A DNA stretch of 64,000 bases from an uncultured Leucobacter sp. GTDB lineage: Bacteria > Actinomycetota > Actinomycetes > Actinomycetales > Microbacteriaceae. The stretch lies in contig CALCJF010000039.1 in the NCBI GenBank assembly GCA_937967375.1, positions 1 through 64,000 of the forward strand, given 5' to 3'. The translations under genes and the position numbers were made by a program. Shown here in pieces: positions 35,729 to 44,799 of the stretch. Within the stretch, counting starts at the first letter, position 1. Each line of letters opens with the position of its first letter. Under the pieces are notes generated by a model. The model searched no databases. It was given only the letters and a program-made list of their open reading frames with translations, and was not told the DNA's origin.

Positions 35729-36955
35729 TCAGACATTCAGCGAGGATCGCGCACCCAGGCTCTCGGGGTGAAAGCCGGCCGCGAGCTTGTAGTCGGCGGC
35801 GATGCTCTCGAGCTCTTCCCTCGAGATCACGTCGTACACGTTCGCGAAGCCCTCGGGAGCCCGCTCACGAGCAATCTGCATCACGCGCTCTGGCCCGGTC
35901 TGTCGCGTCAGCTCGAGCAGCCTGGTGCAGGCCGGGCGGCGAGCGTCTTCGTAGGCCTTGAGCGCCGCCTCGACGGTCGGCTCGGTGGCCAGGTGATACG
36001 CGAAGGTGCGGGCGTCGAGGGTGGCCTGCGAGCCGCCGTTCGAGCCGTTCGGGTACATCGCGTGCGCGGCATCGCCGAGCAGCGCGAGGTTGCCGAACGT
36101 CCATTCTGGCAGGGCGTCGCGGTCGACCATCGGGTACTCGAGCAGCTCTTCAGCGTCGCGAATGATCGCCGGGATGTCGAGCCAGTCGTAGCTCCAGCCC
36201 TCGAAGTGCCGCGCGACCGGCTCGCGGTCAACCTCGCGGTTCCAGTCTGCGTCGGCAGAGCCTTCGACGCGGCGCTCGGCGATGAAGTTGATGCGCTGCT
36301 TGCCGCGCTCGTCGACCCCGCTGAGCGGGTAGGCGACGAACTTCTGCTCGGCGTCGCCGACCATGATCATGGTCGTGCTGTCGAGCACCGGCTCGACCAC
36401 CGCGGTACCGCGCCAGAGCGTGAGGCCGCTCCAGATCGGCTCGCCCTCCGCCGGAAAGCGCAGCTTTCGCGCCGCAGAGTGAATGCCGTCGGCCGCGACG
36501 ATCACGTCGGCTGTGATTTCTTCGCGGCTGCCATCGGACAGCTCGAATACGGCCGTGCTGCCTCGCACGTCGACGAGCTTGTGCCCGAGCCGATAGATGT
36601 CACCGAGGCGCTGCTTTACGAGCTCGTTCAGCTCGACCTGCAAACGCCCGCGGTGCACCGACAGCTGCGGCCACTCGTAGCCGGCTGCGCGGCCGCGCGG
36701 CTCGCTCCAGATCTGCTGCCCCTGGCGGTTGAAGTAACTGAGCGTGTTCGGCTCGACACCGAGCGCAGCAATGCGGTCGACGATGCCGAGCTCGGTGAAC
36801 TCGCGCACCGCGTGCGGCAGCAGGTTGACGCCGACGCCGAGGCCGCGAATCTGCTCGCTGCGCTCGGCGATGACGATGTCTTTGAAACCCGCGGCCTCGA
36901 GGCTCAGCGCGGTGACCGGGCCGGCGATGCCGGCTCCGATGATGAGAATGCGCAC
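35729..36955 (-). CDS. FAD-dependent aromatic monooxygenase (PhzS/salicylate hydroxylase-like)
   Basis: 408 residues from GTG 36955, with AGGAG upstream. Class A flavoprotein hydroxylase motifs: GAGIAGPVTALSLEAAG at the N terminus (GxGxxG), the DG motif VIVAADGIHSAARK in the middle, and the GD motif GNLALLGDAAHAMYPNGSNG. It resembles PhzS and salicylate 1-monooxygenase-type enzymes that hydroxylate an aromatic ring using NAD(P)H. It follows the peptide-type transporter genes and precedes DUF3237, and probably acts on the imported compound. Confidence 0.92.
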   Translation of the reverse strand: MRILIIGAGIAGPVTALSLEAAGFKDIVIAERSEQIRGLGVGVNLLPHAVREFTELGIVDRIAALGVEPNTLSYFNRQGQQIWSEPRGRAAGYEWPQLSVHRGRLQVELNELVKQRLGDIYRLGHKLVDVRGSTAVFELSDGSREEITADVIVAADGIHSAARKLRFPAEGEPIWSGLTLWRGTAVVEPVLDSTTMIMVGDAEQKFVAYPLSGVDERGKQRINFIAERRVEGSADADWNREVDREPVARHFEGWSYDWLDIPAIIRDAEELLEYPMVDRDALPEWTFGNLALLGDAAHAMYPNGSNGGSQATLDARTFAYHLATEPTVEAALKAYEDARRPACTRLLELTRQTGPERVMQIARERAPEGFANVYDVISREELESIAADYKLAAGFHPESLGARSSLNV

Positions 36956-37019
36956 GATTGCAACTCCTTTTGGTCTTGAGTGAACGGTTTTGCGACGAGC
37001 GTCGCCGACCCTCCGGGCG

Positions 37020-38666
37020 TTACGCCCAGGCAGGCTTCGGCACCGAGTCGATGAGCAGCCTCGTGTACTCGTGCTGCGGCGAGCCGAGCAGCGCCTCGGT
37101 CGTCCCTGCCTCGACAATCTCGCCGCGGCGCATCACGACGGTCTCGTCGCAGACGCGGCGCACGACGCCGAGGTCGTGGCTGATGAACAGCACGGTGAGG
37201 CCGCGCTCCTCGCGCACCCGGGCCACCATGTCGAGCACCTGAGCCTGCACCGACACGTCGAGCGCGCTCGTCGCCTCATCCATGACGAGCAGCTCGGGCT
37301 CGATGCCGACGGCGCGCGCGATCGCGACGCGCTGCCGCTGCCCACCCGAGAGCGTGCGCGGCAGCGCCTGCGCGTACTCGGGCGAGAGCCCCACGTCGTC
37401 GAGCAGCTCGAGCACCTGGTTCTTGATGTCGCTCGCGCTGCCCTGGTGGTGCAGCCGAAGCGTGTCTTCGATGGCACGACCAACGGGAATGCGCGGGTCG
37501 AGTGAAAGGTATGGGTCTTGAAACACCATCTGCACACTGCGAGCCCTGGCGATGCGCTCCTCGCGGCCCTTCGGGGCGGTCGCGCGCTCCTTGCCACCGA
37601 TGAGCAGCTCACCCGAGTCCGGCTGCTCGAGGCCGACGATCATGCGCGCGAGTGTCGACTTGCCCGAGCCCGACTCCCCCACCACCCCAAGGGCCTTGCC
37701 GCGGGCGATCGAGATCGAGGCGCCAGCGACTGCGGTCACCGCGGCCTTGCCGCGCGGGTGGTACGTCTTCGCGAGGTCTCGCGTGTAGAGCATGACGTCG
37801 CTGTCGATCGGCAGAGCGTCGCCCTGCCCGCCGGCAGGCAGCTCGTTCTCGGCGCTGGCCGATCCTCGCGCCGCGTCTTCGTTCGAAGCCCTGACCTCGA
37901 CCGACGGCGTCGCCGCGATGAGCCGCTTCGTGTACTCGGCCGTGGGGTGCTGGAAGATCTCGCGGGCGCTGCCCTGCTCTTCGACCCTGCCCGCGCTCAT
38001 CACGTAGACGCGGTCGCAGATCGATGCGGCGAGGTTCAGGTCGTGCGTGATGAACAGCATGCCCATGCCGCGGCTCGCCCGCTGCTCGGCCAGCACGTCG
38101 ATGATCTCGGCCTGGGTCGTAACGTCGAGTGCGGTCGTCGGCTCGTCGCAGATCAGCAGCTTCGGTGAACTCGTGAGCGCACCAGCGATCATGACGCGCT
38201 GCAGCATGCCGCCCGAGAATTCGTGCGGATACTGGCCCAGGTGCTCCTCGGGGCGCGGCAGGCGCACGGCGCGCAGCAGCTCGGCCGCGGTTTCGCGAGC
38301 CTTGCCGGCCGGCACCCCTTGGCAAAGCCTGAGCGACTCGGTCATGTGGTCGCCGAGCGTGCGCATCGGGTTGATGCCCGCGCGCGGGTCTTGGAAGATC
38401 ATGGCCGCGCTGTGGCGGCGCACTTCGAGCAGCTCGGCGGTAGTTGCGCCGATGACGTCGTGACCATCGATCGTGACAGAACCGCCCATGATCGCGCGGT
38501 CGGGCAGCAGGCCGAGCACCGAGCGTGCCGTGAGCGACTTGCCCGAACCCGACTCGCCGACGAGGCCGACGGTCTCGCCAGCCTCGACGCGGATCGAGAT
38601 GCCGTCGAGCAATCGTTTGCCATTCGGCAGATCGAGTGTGAGATCTGTGATGTCGAGCAGGCTCAT
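37020..38666 (-). CDS. ABC transporter ATPase, fused DppD-DppF type
   Basis: 548 residues with two complete nucleotide-binding domains: Walker A GESGSGKS near residue 36, signature FSGGMLQRVMIAGALTSSPK, Walker B LLICDEPTTALDV; then a second Walker A GESGSGKS, signature LSGGQRQRVAIARAV, and LLVMDEATSALDV. Oligopeptide/dipeptide importers usually have two separate subunits; here both are one polypeptide. It powers the DppB/DppC-type permeases encoded immediately upstream. Its start overlaps the stop of the upstream permease by 4 bases. Confidence 0.95.
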   Translation of the reverse strand: MSLLDITDLTLDLPNGKRLLDGISIRVEAGETVGLVGESGSGKSLTARSVLGLLPDRAIMGGSVTIDGHDVIGATTAELLEVRRHSAAMIFQDPRAGINPMRTLGDHMTESLRLCQGVPAGKARETAAELLRAVRLPRPEEHLGQYPHEFSGGMLQRVMIAGALTSSPKLLICDEPTTALDVTTQAEIIDVLAEQRASRGMGMLFITHDLNLAASICDRVYVMSAGRVEEQGSAREIFQHPTAEYTKRLIAATPSVEVRASNEDAARGSASAENELPAGGQGDALPIDSDVMLYTRDLAKTYHPRGKAAVTAVAGASISIARGKALGVVGESGSGKSTLARMIVGLEQPDSGELLIGGKERATAPKGREERIARARSVQMVFQDPYLSLDPRIPVGRAIEDTLRLHHQGSASDIKNQVLELLDDVGLSPEYAQALPRTLSGGQRQRVAIARAVGIEPELLVMDEATSALDVSVQAQVLDMVARVREERGLTVLFISHDLGVVRRVCDETVVMRRGEIVEAGTTEALLGSPQHEYTRLLIDSVPKPAWA

Positions 38667-39529
38667 GCCGTGACACCTCCTCCAATGCGCTCAGAGAGCT
38701 CTTCTCCGATGATGTTGACTGCGACGACCACGATCACGACCGCGATTGCCGGAACCATGGCGGGCAGAAAGTGCCCGCCGACGATGCCGGTCTGCGCCTC
38801 GTTGATCATCGCGCCCCAGTCGGACTGCGGCGCCTGCACGCCGAGACCAAGGAACGAAAGGCCCGCAAGCTCGGCGAGCACGTAGCCGAAGTTCAGCGTC
38901 GACTGCGCGCCGACGATGGGGGTGATGTTTGGCAGCACGCGCCGCAGCGCGATCCAGGCGCCACCGAAGCCCTGCACCCGGTACGCGGCGACGTAGGGGC
39001 GATTGCGCTCGGCCGCGACGAGCGAGCGCGTGAGGCGGGCCACGAACGGCGCGTAGGCGAGACTCATGGCGATGACCGGTGCGACGAGCCCCTTGCCGAA
39101 GAGCGCGACCGCCATGATCGCGATCAGCAGCGACGGAAACGCGAAGATCACGTCGAAGATTCGGCCGAGCAGCGCGTCGATCCAGCCGCCCCGCCAACCC
39201 GCTAGCAGGCCGAGCAGGATGCCGACGATGGTCGAGAAGACCACGACGAGCAGCGGGCCGAGCAGCGCGGTGCGGGCACCGAAGATCATGCGGCTCAGAA
39301 TGTCGCGGCCAAGGCCGTCGGTGCCGAGCCAGTGCGCAGCGCTCGGTGAAGAGTAGAACGCAAGAAAGTCGACGGCGTCGGGATCGTAGGGCGCGACAAG
39401 CGGTGCGAAGATCGCGGCAAGCGTGACAATGGCGAGCACCACGACGCTCGCGGTGAAGAGCCAGCTGGCGCGGCGCACTCGCGGCGCGCGAATGACGCGC
39501 ACTGCAGTGGTTGGGTTTGGTGCGGTCAT
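38663..39529 (-). CDS. Peptide-type ABC transporter permease (DppC/OppC-like)
   Basis: 288 residues, six membrane helices. The cytoplasmic coupling motif is in EAQ-like VLPNITPIVGAQSTLNFGYVL, and the N-terminal HWLGTDGLGRDILSRMIFGA is typical of the OppC subfamily. A proline-rich N terminus precedes helix 1. It overlaps both neighbours by 4 bases, so the DppB-DppC-DppDF set is one coupled unit. The substrate is probably not a peptide, given the amidohydrolase and monooxygenase around it (inference). Confidence 0.94.
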   Translation of the reverse strand: MTAPNPTTAVRVIRAPRVRRASWLFTASVVVLAIVTLAAIFAPLVAPYDPDAVDFLAFYSSPSAAHWLGTDGLGRDILSRMIFGARTALLGPLLVVVFSTIVGILLGLLAGWRGGWIDALLGRIFDVIFAFPSLLIAIMAVALFGKGLVAPVIAMSLAYAPFVARLTRSLVAAERNRPYVAAYRVQGFGGAWIALRRVLPNITPIVGAQSTLNFGYVLAELAGLSFLGLGVQAPQSDWGAMINEAQTGIVGGHFLPAMVPAIAVVIVVVAVNIIGEELSERIGGGVTA

Positions 39530-40482
39530 CGTGCATCAGCTCCTGCGGCGGCTCTGGGATCGATCAGTGGCTCGAGCAGGTCGACGATCGCGTTCACCAC
39601 GACGAAGGCGGCGACGACGAGCAGCACGATGGTCTGCACGACCGGGAAGTCGAGGCGATCGACCGACTGCACGAGCAGCGAGCCGAGGCCGGCGATGCCG
39701 AACGCGGCCTCGACAATGGTGCTCGCGACGAGCAGGCCGGCGACGAGCAGGCCGCTGACGGTTGCGATCGGCCCGATCGAGTTTCTGAAGACGTGGCGCC
39801 AGATCACCGTGCCGCGCTTCAGGCCGCGGCTCGTTGCGACTTCGACGTGCTCGCGATCGATCTGCTCGACCATCGACGAGCGCGTCACCTTGCCGATCAG
39901 CACCACGAACACGATCGTGAGGGCGAGCGACGGCAGAAACAGGTGATAAATCGTGTCGAAGAAGTTCTCGCCCGAACCGAAGGTCGGAAACCAACCGAGG
40001 CCGACCGCGAATACTGCGATCAGCACGATCGATCCCACGAACGAGGGGATCGCGCCGAGCACCGTGAGGAAGATGAGGATGGCGCGATCCGCGAACTTGC
40101 CCTTATTGACCGCGGCGATGATGCCAGATGCCAGGCCGATGATCGCGATCATCAGGCCCGCCATCACGACCATGCCGAGGGTGACGGGCAGGCGATCGCC
40201 GATCACCGTTGCTACCTCCTGGCGAAACTGGAGCGAACGACCGAAGTCTCCGCGAAGCATGCCGGAGACCCAATTGAAGTACTGCTGCCATGGCGGCAGA
40301 TCAAGACCGTACTGCTCGGTCACGGCGGCGATCGCCTCGGGGCTCGGCTTACGACCTCGCAGCAGGAACCGCACGGGGTCGCCCGGCACCATGAAACGAG
40401 AGAAGAAGACCAGCAGCGAGGCGAGGAACAGGGTGAGCAGAAGCGCACCCAGCTTGGATGCTGTGCGTCTCACATAGGTCAT
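39526..40482 (-). CDS. Peptide-type ABC transporter permease (DppB/OppB-like)
   Basis: 318 residues, six membrane helices. The OppB hallmarks are FMVPGDPVRFLLRGRKPSPE after helix 1, YGLDLPPWQQYFNWVSGML, and the coupling segment ATSRGLKRGTVIWRHVFRN. It pairs with the DppC-type permease through a 4-base overlap, downstream of the binding-protein gene. Confidence 0.94.
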   Translation of the reverse strand: MTYVRRTASKLGALLLTLFLASLLVFFSRFMVPGDPVRFLLRGRKPSPEAIAAVTEQYGLDLPPWQQYFNWVSGMLRGDFGRSLQFRQEVATVIGDRLPVTLGMVVMAGLMIAIIGLASGIIAAVNKGKFADRAILIFLTVLGAIPSFVGSIVLIAVFAVGLGWFPTFGSGENFFDTIYHLFLPSLALTIVFVVLIGKVTRSSMVEQIDREHVEVATSRGLKRGTVIWRHVFRNSIGPIATVSGLLVAGLLVASTIVEAAFGIAGLGSLLVQSVDRLDFPVVQTIVLLVVAAFVVVNAIVDLLEPLIDPRAAAGADAR

Positions 40483-40566
40483 CGTTGTTGCTCCAGTTCA
40501 GAACCAGCGTTGAAGGGATCGGTCGGCGCGTCTCGAACTGCGCCGACCGATCCGCGCGCTAGATAG

Positions 40567-42222
40567 TTAGCGTGCGCCGAGGGTTGCAGCCCACGGGTAG
40601 TAGAGGAAGTTGATCGAGGGCGAGAGGCCAGTTACGCGCTCACCCATGAACATCGGGTTCGGCGCTGCCGCGATCGGCAACCAGGGCAACTCGGCGTTCG
40701 CCAGCTGCTGCGCCTGAGCGGTCAGCTTGCTGCGCTCGATCGGGTCCATGGTCGACGCCGCTTCGGTCACGAGCGCGTCGTACTCGGGGTTCGACCAGTT
40801 TCCGTAGTTGCTGAACTCGCCGGTGCGCAGCACACCGTACATCTCGAGCGGGTCCGGGCTCGACAGGTACCACACGGTGTAGAAGAGATCGACGCCCTCG
40901 CGTGCGCTAGGATCAGAGAACAACGTCGTGTAAGCCGAGGGGGTCACTGTCTCGATCTTGGCGTCAAGGCCGATCGACTTCGCAGCGGCGGCGGTAGCCT
41001 GCGAGATGACCGCGAAGTCCTGGCCGATGGGAGCGGTCACGAGCGTGATCTGCTGACCCGTCGCGCCGGCCTCTTCGACGAGCTTCTTCGCAGCCTCGAT
41101 GTCGAAGTCATACTTCTCGATGTCGGTAAACGCCTGCTCGGTCGCGGCCGGGTCTGCGCTGCCCCACACTGAACGGGTGGTGTGCACGTCGCTGACCTCG
41201 CCGACGCCACTGCTCATCGCGTCAAGCACGCCCTGGCGATCGAGCGCCATCAGCAGCGCCTTGCGCACGCGCAGGTCGCCGAGGGGTCCCTCGAGGTTCG
41301 AGACGACGAGGTTCGAGACGGCAGTGTTCATGCCGAAGAGCACGTCGCCCTTGCCCGAAGCCTGCAGCTGCTTCACCGCATCCATCGGCAGCAGCCAGGT
41401 GCCGTCGACTTCGCCCGACTTCAGTGCGTTCGTGCGCGCGGTCGAGTCGTTCATGAACACGAACTCGAATTCGGCAGACTTCGCGCGCAGCTCGTCGTTC
41501 CAGTAGGCGTCGAAGCGCTTCAGCGTGATGCTCTCGCCTGCCTTCCAGTTATCGAAGGCGAACGGGCCGGTGCAGTTGACGCCGCCGGTCGAGTTGCCGT
41601 AGTCGGGGCCGAGCTCTGCGTAGGTGGCCGCAGCGTCGACGACGCCCGCCGAGCCGCCCATGCCCTGGTTGAACTGCGAGTCGGGTACCGAAGTGGTGAC
41701 GGTGACCTCCCAGTCACCGGTCTTCGAGATGTCGACCACGTTCTGATAGACGCTGAACCACGACGAGCCGATCTCGGGGTTGATGTGGCGGCTCAGCGAG
41801 GCGACCACATCATCGGCGGTCATCTCGGTGCCGTCGTGAAACTGCACGCCCTGGCGAACCTGGTAGACCCACTTGGTCGGCTCGGGGTTCGAGAACGACT
41901 CTGCGAGGCTCGGGGAGAGCGTGAAGTCGTGGTTCAGACGCAGCAGCGACTCACAGACGTTTGCGAGCACCTGGTTGTCTGCGTAATCGAATGCGTAGGC
42001 CGAGTCGAGCGAGAAGGGCTCGGCATAGCTGGCCCACGTGATCTTGTCGAGTTCGCCCGAGGGCGCCGCGGTCTGCTCGGTGAGATCCCACTTGATGGGT
42101 GTTGTGCCCGCACCGGCATCGCCGCCGCCCGGCGAGCACGCCGTAAGCGCGAGCGCCGCGACGGCCGCGCCCGAGATGAGCGCTGCGCCTCGTCGCGCAG
42201 CGGTTCTGTTGAGAATGGACAT
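40567..42222 (-). CDS. ABC transporter substrate-binding lipoprotein, family 5
   Basis: 551 residues from ATG 42222 with AGGAG upstream. A signal peptide ends in the lipobox LTAC (26-29), so the mature protein is anchored outside. The large SBP_bac_5 domain follows: QVLANVCESLLRLNHDFTL, ESFSNPEPTKWVYQVRQGVQ split as ESFSNPEPTKWVY and VRQGVQFHDGTEMTADDVV, and YYPWAATLGA at the end. Family 5 proteins bind peptides, nickel chelates, sugars or opines. It is the third-from-top component of the minus-strand cluster, between the amidohydrolase and the permeases. Confidence 0.95.
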   Translation of the reverse strand: MSILNRTAARRGAALISGAAVAALALTACSPGGGDAGAGTTPIKWDLTEQTAAPSGELDKITWASYAEPFSLDSAYAFDYADNQVLANVCESLLRLNHDFTLSPSLAESFSNPEPTKWVYQVRQGVQFHDGTEMTADDVVASLSRHINPEIGSSWFSVYQNVVDISKTGDWEVTVTTSVPDSQFNQGMGGSAGVVDAAATYAELGPDYGNSTGGVNCTGPFAFDNWKAGESITLKRFDAYWNDELRAKSAEFEFVFMNDSTARTNALKSGEVDGTWLLPMDAVKQLQASGKGDVLFGMNTAVSNLVVSNLEGPLGDLRVRKALLMALDRQGVLDAMSSGVGEVSDVHTTRSVWGSADPAATEQAFTDIEKYDFDIEAAKKLVEEAGATGQQITLVTAPIGQDFAVISQATAAAAKSIGLDAKIETVTPSAYTTLFSDPSAREGVDLFYTVWYLSSPDPLEMYGVLRTGEFSNYGNWSNPEYDALVTEAASTMDPIERSKLTAQAQQLANAELPWLPIAAAPNPMFMGERVTGLSPSINFLYYPWAATLGAR

Positions 42223-42235
42223 GTTGTTGATGCTC

Positions 42236-43897
42236 CTAGTTGGTTTCGGGGCGGGTGTACACGTTGGCGCCTTCGATCCACGTCGAGACCACCGATGACA
42301 GATGGATCTCTTCGGCGGGAACAGCGAAGGGGTTGGGCTCGATGGCGATGAGGTTGGCGAGGTAGCCTTCACGCACGTAGCCGGTGTCGTGATCTCGGTG
42401 GTTCACGTATGCCGTGCCCGAGGTGTAGGCGGCGAACGCGTCTTCGATCGAGAGGCGCTGGTGCTCCCCACCGATCGGGCCCTGCTCGATGCCCGGAGCC
42501 ACTCGGGTGACGCCGATCATGATCGCCTCGATCGGATTCGCGCTCGAGACGGGCCAGTCGCTGCCTGCGGCAAGGCGCGCGCCGCCTCGCACCAGGTCGC
42601 CGAACGGATACTGGCGCGCCTCCTGGCCCTCCTGCATGAACGGCAGGGTCAGCGTGTCGATCTGGTCTTCGTGGGTGGCCCACAGCATCTGCAGGTTCGC
42701 CACGGCGCCGAGGTCTGCGAAGCGAGCCGCATCGGCCTCCGTCACGATCTGCAGGTGCGCGAGGTGGTGGCGGTTGTCGCTCGGACCGTTTGCCTCGCGA
42801 GCCGCGGCGACTGCGTCGAGGGCGTCGCGCACCGCGCGGTCGCCGAGTGCGTGAAAGTGCACCTGCATGCCGGCAGCGTCGAGCCGGGTCGCGGCCTCGC
42901 ACAGGGTCTCATTGTCGACGAATGAGATGCCATGGTTATGCGTGTCGTGCCCGTGTGCGTCGCGGTACGGGGTGAGCATCGAGGCGGTGAAGTTCTCTGC
43001 CACGCCGTCGACCATGATCTTGACCGTGCCTGCCTGGTAGCGCTCGCTCGTGCCGAGAGCCGCGCAGTCGTCGCGGTAGCGCAGAATATCGTCGATCTGC
43101 TCGAGGCCCTTATCGCGCTGCCACCACTGCGCACCCACGACGTGCACGCGCAGCGCGCCCTCTTCAATTGCGCGCCGATAGGCAGTTGATGAATCAGGAA
43201 CAGGACCGTTGATACCGATCAAAGCATCTTGCCAACCGGTGACTCCGAGAGCGATCAACTGCTCTTGCGCGTGCAACAGCCCGCGATACGTGAGATCGGC
43301 CGAGGCCGCCGGTTTCACTCCGGTGAACAGCTCACCGGCACCCTCGTGAAAGGTGCCGGCCGGAAACCCGTCTGCCTCTCGCTCAATGCGCCCATCTGCA
43401 GGATCCTCGGTGCCAGCGTTCAGACCCGCGGCCTCGATAGCCGCAGTGTTGGCCCAGCTGCTGTGATGGTCGCGGCTCATGAGCAGCACGGGGCGGTCAG
43501 AGACGACGGCATCGATCGCACCGCGCAGCGGCGAACCACCAGCGAAGTGATCCATCGACCAGCCACCACCAAGAATCCAGGGCTCGTCTGGGTTTGCTGC
43601 TGCGTACCCAGCGATCAAGCGCACCGCGTGCTCGGCGCTCTCAGCCGAGGTAAGGTCGCACTGCAGCGCTTCGACGCCACCGCTCGTGGGGTGTATGTGC
43701 GCGTCTTGGAAGCCAGGCGAAAGCAAGGCACCCTGCAGATCGACTCGCCGCGTGTCCGGGCCGGCGAGCGACTCAGCCTCAGCTTCGGGCACAATCGCCG
43801 AAATACGCTGTCCGGTCACCGCGACCGCCACGCCCTCGAGCGGCGCGCCGCTTCCGGTGAACACTGCGCCTCCAGTGAAGAGCACATCGACAGCCAT
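42236..43897 (-). CDS. Amidohydrolase family protein, YtcJ-like (first copy)
   Basis: 553 residues from ATG 43897 with AGAGGAAACAG just upstream. A metallo-dependent hydrolase of the YtcJ type: the metal site HxH in SPGFQDAHIHPTSGG, GGGWSMDHFAGGSP, VHFHALGDRAVRDALDAV, and AGSDWPVSSANPIEAI. Such enzymes cleave amides, imides or formamides. No signal peptide, so it acts in the cytoplasm after uptake. It is first in the minus-strand operon with the ABC importer directly downstream, and divergent from tetR. A related second copy is at 45760. Confidence 0.9.
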   Translation of the reverse strand: MAVDVLFTGGAVFTGSGAPLEGVAVAVTGQRISAIVPEAEAESLAGPDTRRVDLQGALLSPGFQDAHIHPTSGGVEALQCDLTSAESAEHAVRLIAGYAAANPDEPWILGGGWSMDHFAGGSPLRGAIDAVVSDRPVLLMSRDHHSSWANTAAIEAAGLNAGTEDPADGRIEREADGFPAGTFHEGAGELFTGVKPAASADLTYRGLLHAQEQLIALGVTGWQDALIGINGPVPDSSTAYRRAIEEGALRVHVVGAQWWQRDKGLEQIDDILRYRDDCAALGTSERYQAGTVKIMVDGVAENFTASMLTPYRDAHGHDTHNHGISFVDNETLCEAATRLDAAGMQVHFHALGDRAVRDALDAVAAAREANGPSDNRHHLAHLQIVTEADAARFADLGAVANLQMLWATHEDQIDTLTLPFMQEGQEARQYPFGDLVRGGARLAAGSDWPVSSANPIEAIMIGVTRVAPGIEQGPIGGEHQRLSIEDAFAAYTSGTAYVNHRDHDTGYVREGYLANLIAIEPNPFAVPAEEIHLSSVVSTWIEGANVYTRPETN

Positions 43898-43947
43898 CTG
43901 TTTCCTCTTTCGACTCTGAAAAATCGGGATCGGTATGGAGCGTAATC

Positions 43948-43993
43948 GACAAAATACTTTTTTGTCAAAGGCTTTGACAATATAATTGTCACG
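43948..43993. promoter_or_regulatory. Compound TetR operator and promoter region
   Basis: A perfect palindrome TTGTCAAA-GGC-TTTGACAA (43962-43980) overlaps a second one with arms GACAAAA and TTTTGTC (43948-43966). A TATAAT follows at 43981-43986 and a further TTGTCA half-site at 43987. It sits between the divergent amidohydrolase and tetR starts and is an AT-rich island in GC-rich DNA. Confidence 0.65.
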
Positions 43994-44085
43994 ATTCTGC
44001 AACTCTCTAGCCGCAGAGGTTCGCGAGATCAAAGATCAGCGCCGCGCCGCGGCGATGCCCTACGCTTGGGCAAGGAAGGAGCAGC

Positions 44086-44799
44086 ATGAGCACCACGTCA
44101 GCAGCGACGGCAACACCGTCGAAGACCGCAGCGCGACGGGGCCCCCGCAAGGTGCGTCTCGACACCACAAAGATCGTCGCCGCGGGTCTCGAGGTCGCCG
44201 AAGAAACCGGCTCAGATACCTTCTCGCCCAAGCTGCTCGGCGACAAGCTCGGAGTCGACCCTTCGGCCGTCTACCGCCACTTCCAGAGCAAGCGGCACCT
44301 GATGGAGGCACTGCTCGACGCGGTGCACCTGCGCACGGTCGAGGCAGTGACTGCACCACCCGAGGCCTGGCGAGATCGCGTGATCCAGCTTGCCGACGCC
44401 ACGCTCTCTGAGTACTGCCGATTCCCCTCGATCGCCGCCGAGGCAATGACCCTCACCACGCACGGCCCCGGTGAGCTCAGCGCAGTCGAACTGTTGCTCG
44501 ATGCGTTCAGCAGAGCAGGCCTGCCCGAAGAAGAAGTCGTCAAGCAGTACGCTCTCGTTTCTGCCTACATACTTTCGATGGCCTCCGGGATCGCCCGATC
44601 CCGCGCCGACCTAGGTGAGTTGCGCCCCGCAGACCCGAGCGACGAGGGCCCTTGGCTCGACGGGCCGATCCTTGCCGACCCGCGAAGCTACCCGCTCACC
44701 GCACGGTTCACGCTGCAACTCACCGAACTGCGCGACCGCGAAATCTTTCTGCAGGGCGTGACGAGCCTGCTCGATGCGGCCGAACGTGCCGCACAGTAG
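44086..44799 (+). CDS. TetR/AcrR family regulator
   Basis: 237 residues. The N-terminal HTH reads TTKIVAAGLEVAEETGSD, KLLGDKLGVDPSAVYRHFQSK; the C-terminal part is an all-helical ligand domain (TetR_C-like, DRVIQLADATLSEYCRFPSI). It is divergent from the amidohydrolase/ABC cluster, with palindromic operator sequences between them, so it probably represses that cluster until an imported ligand releases it. It is followed by an overlapping histidine phosphatase gene. Confidence 0.93.
   Translation: MSTTSAATATPSKTAARRGPRKVRLDTTKIVAAGLEVAEETGSDTFSPKLLGDKLGVDPSAVYRHFQSKRHLMEALLDAVHLRTVEAVTAPPEAWRDRVIQLADATLSEYCRFPSIAAEAMTLTTHGPGELSAVELLLDAFSRAGLPEEEVVKQYALVSAYILSMASGIARSRADLGELRPADPSDEGPWLDGPILADPRSYPLTARFTLQLTELRDREIFLQGVTSLLDAAERAAQ

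Noticed and set aside
41182..42351. 389-residue plus-strand frame opposite the family 5 binding protein
   Set aside because: Shadow frame of a clear lipoprotein gene; codon bias and start context do not support it.
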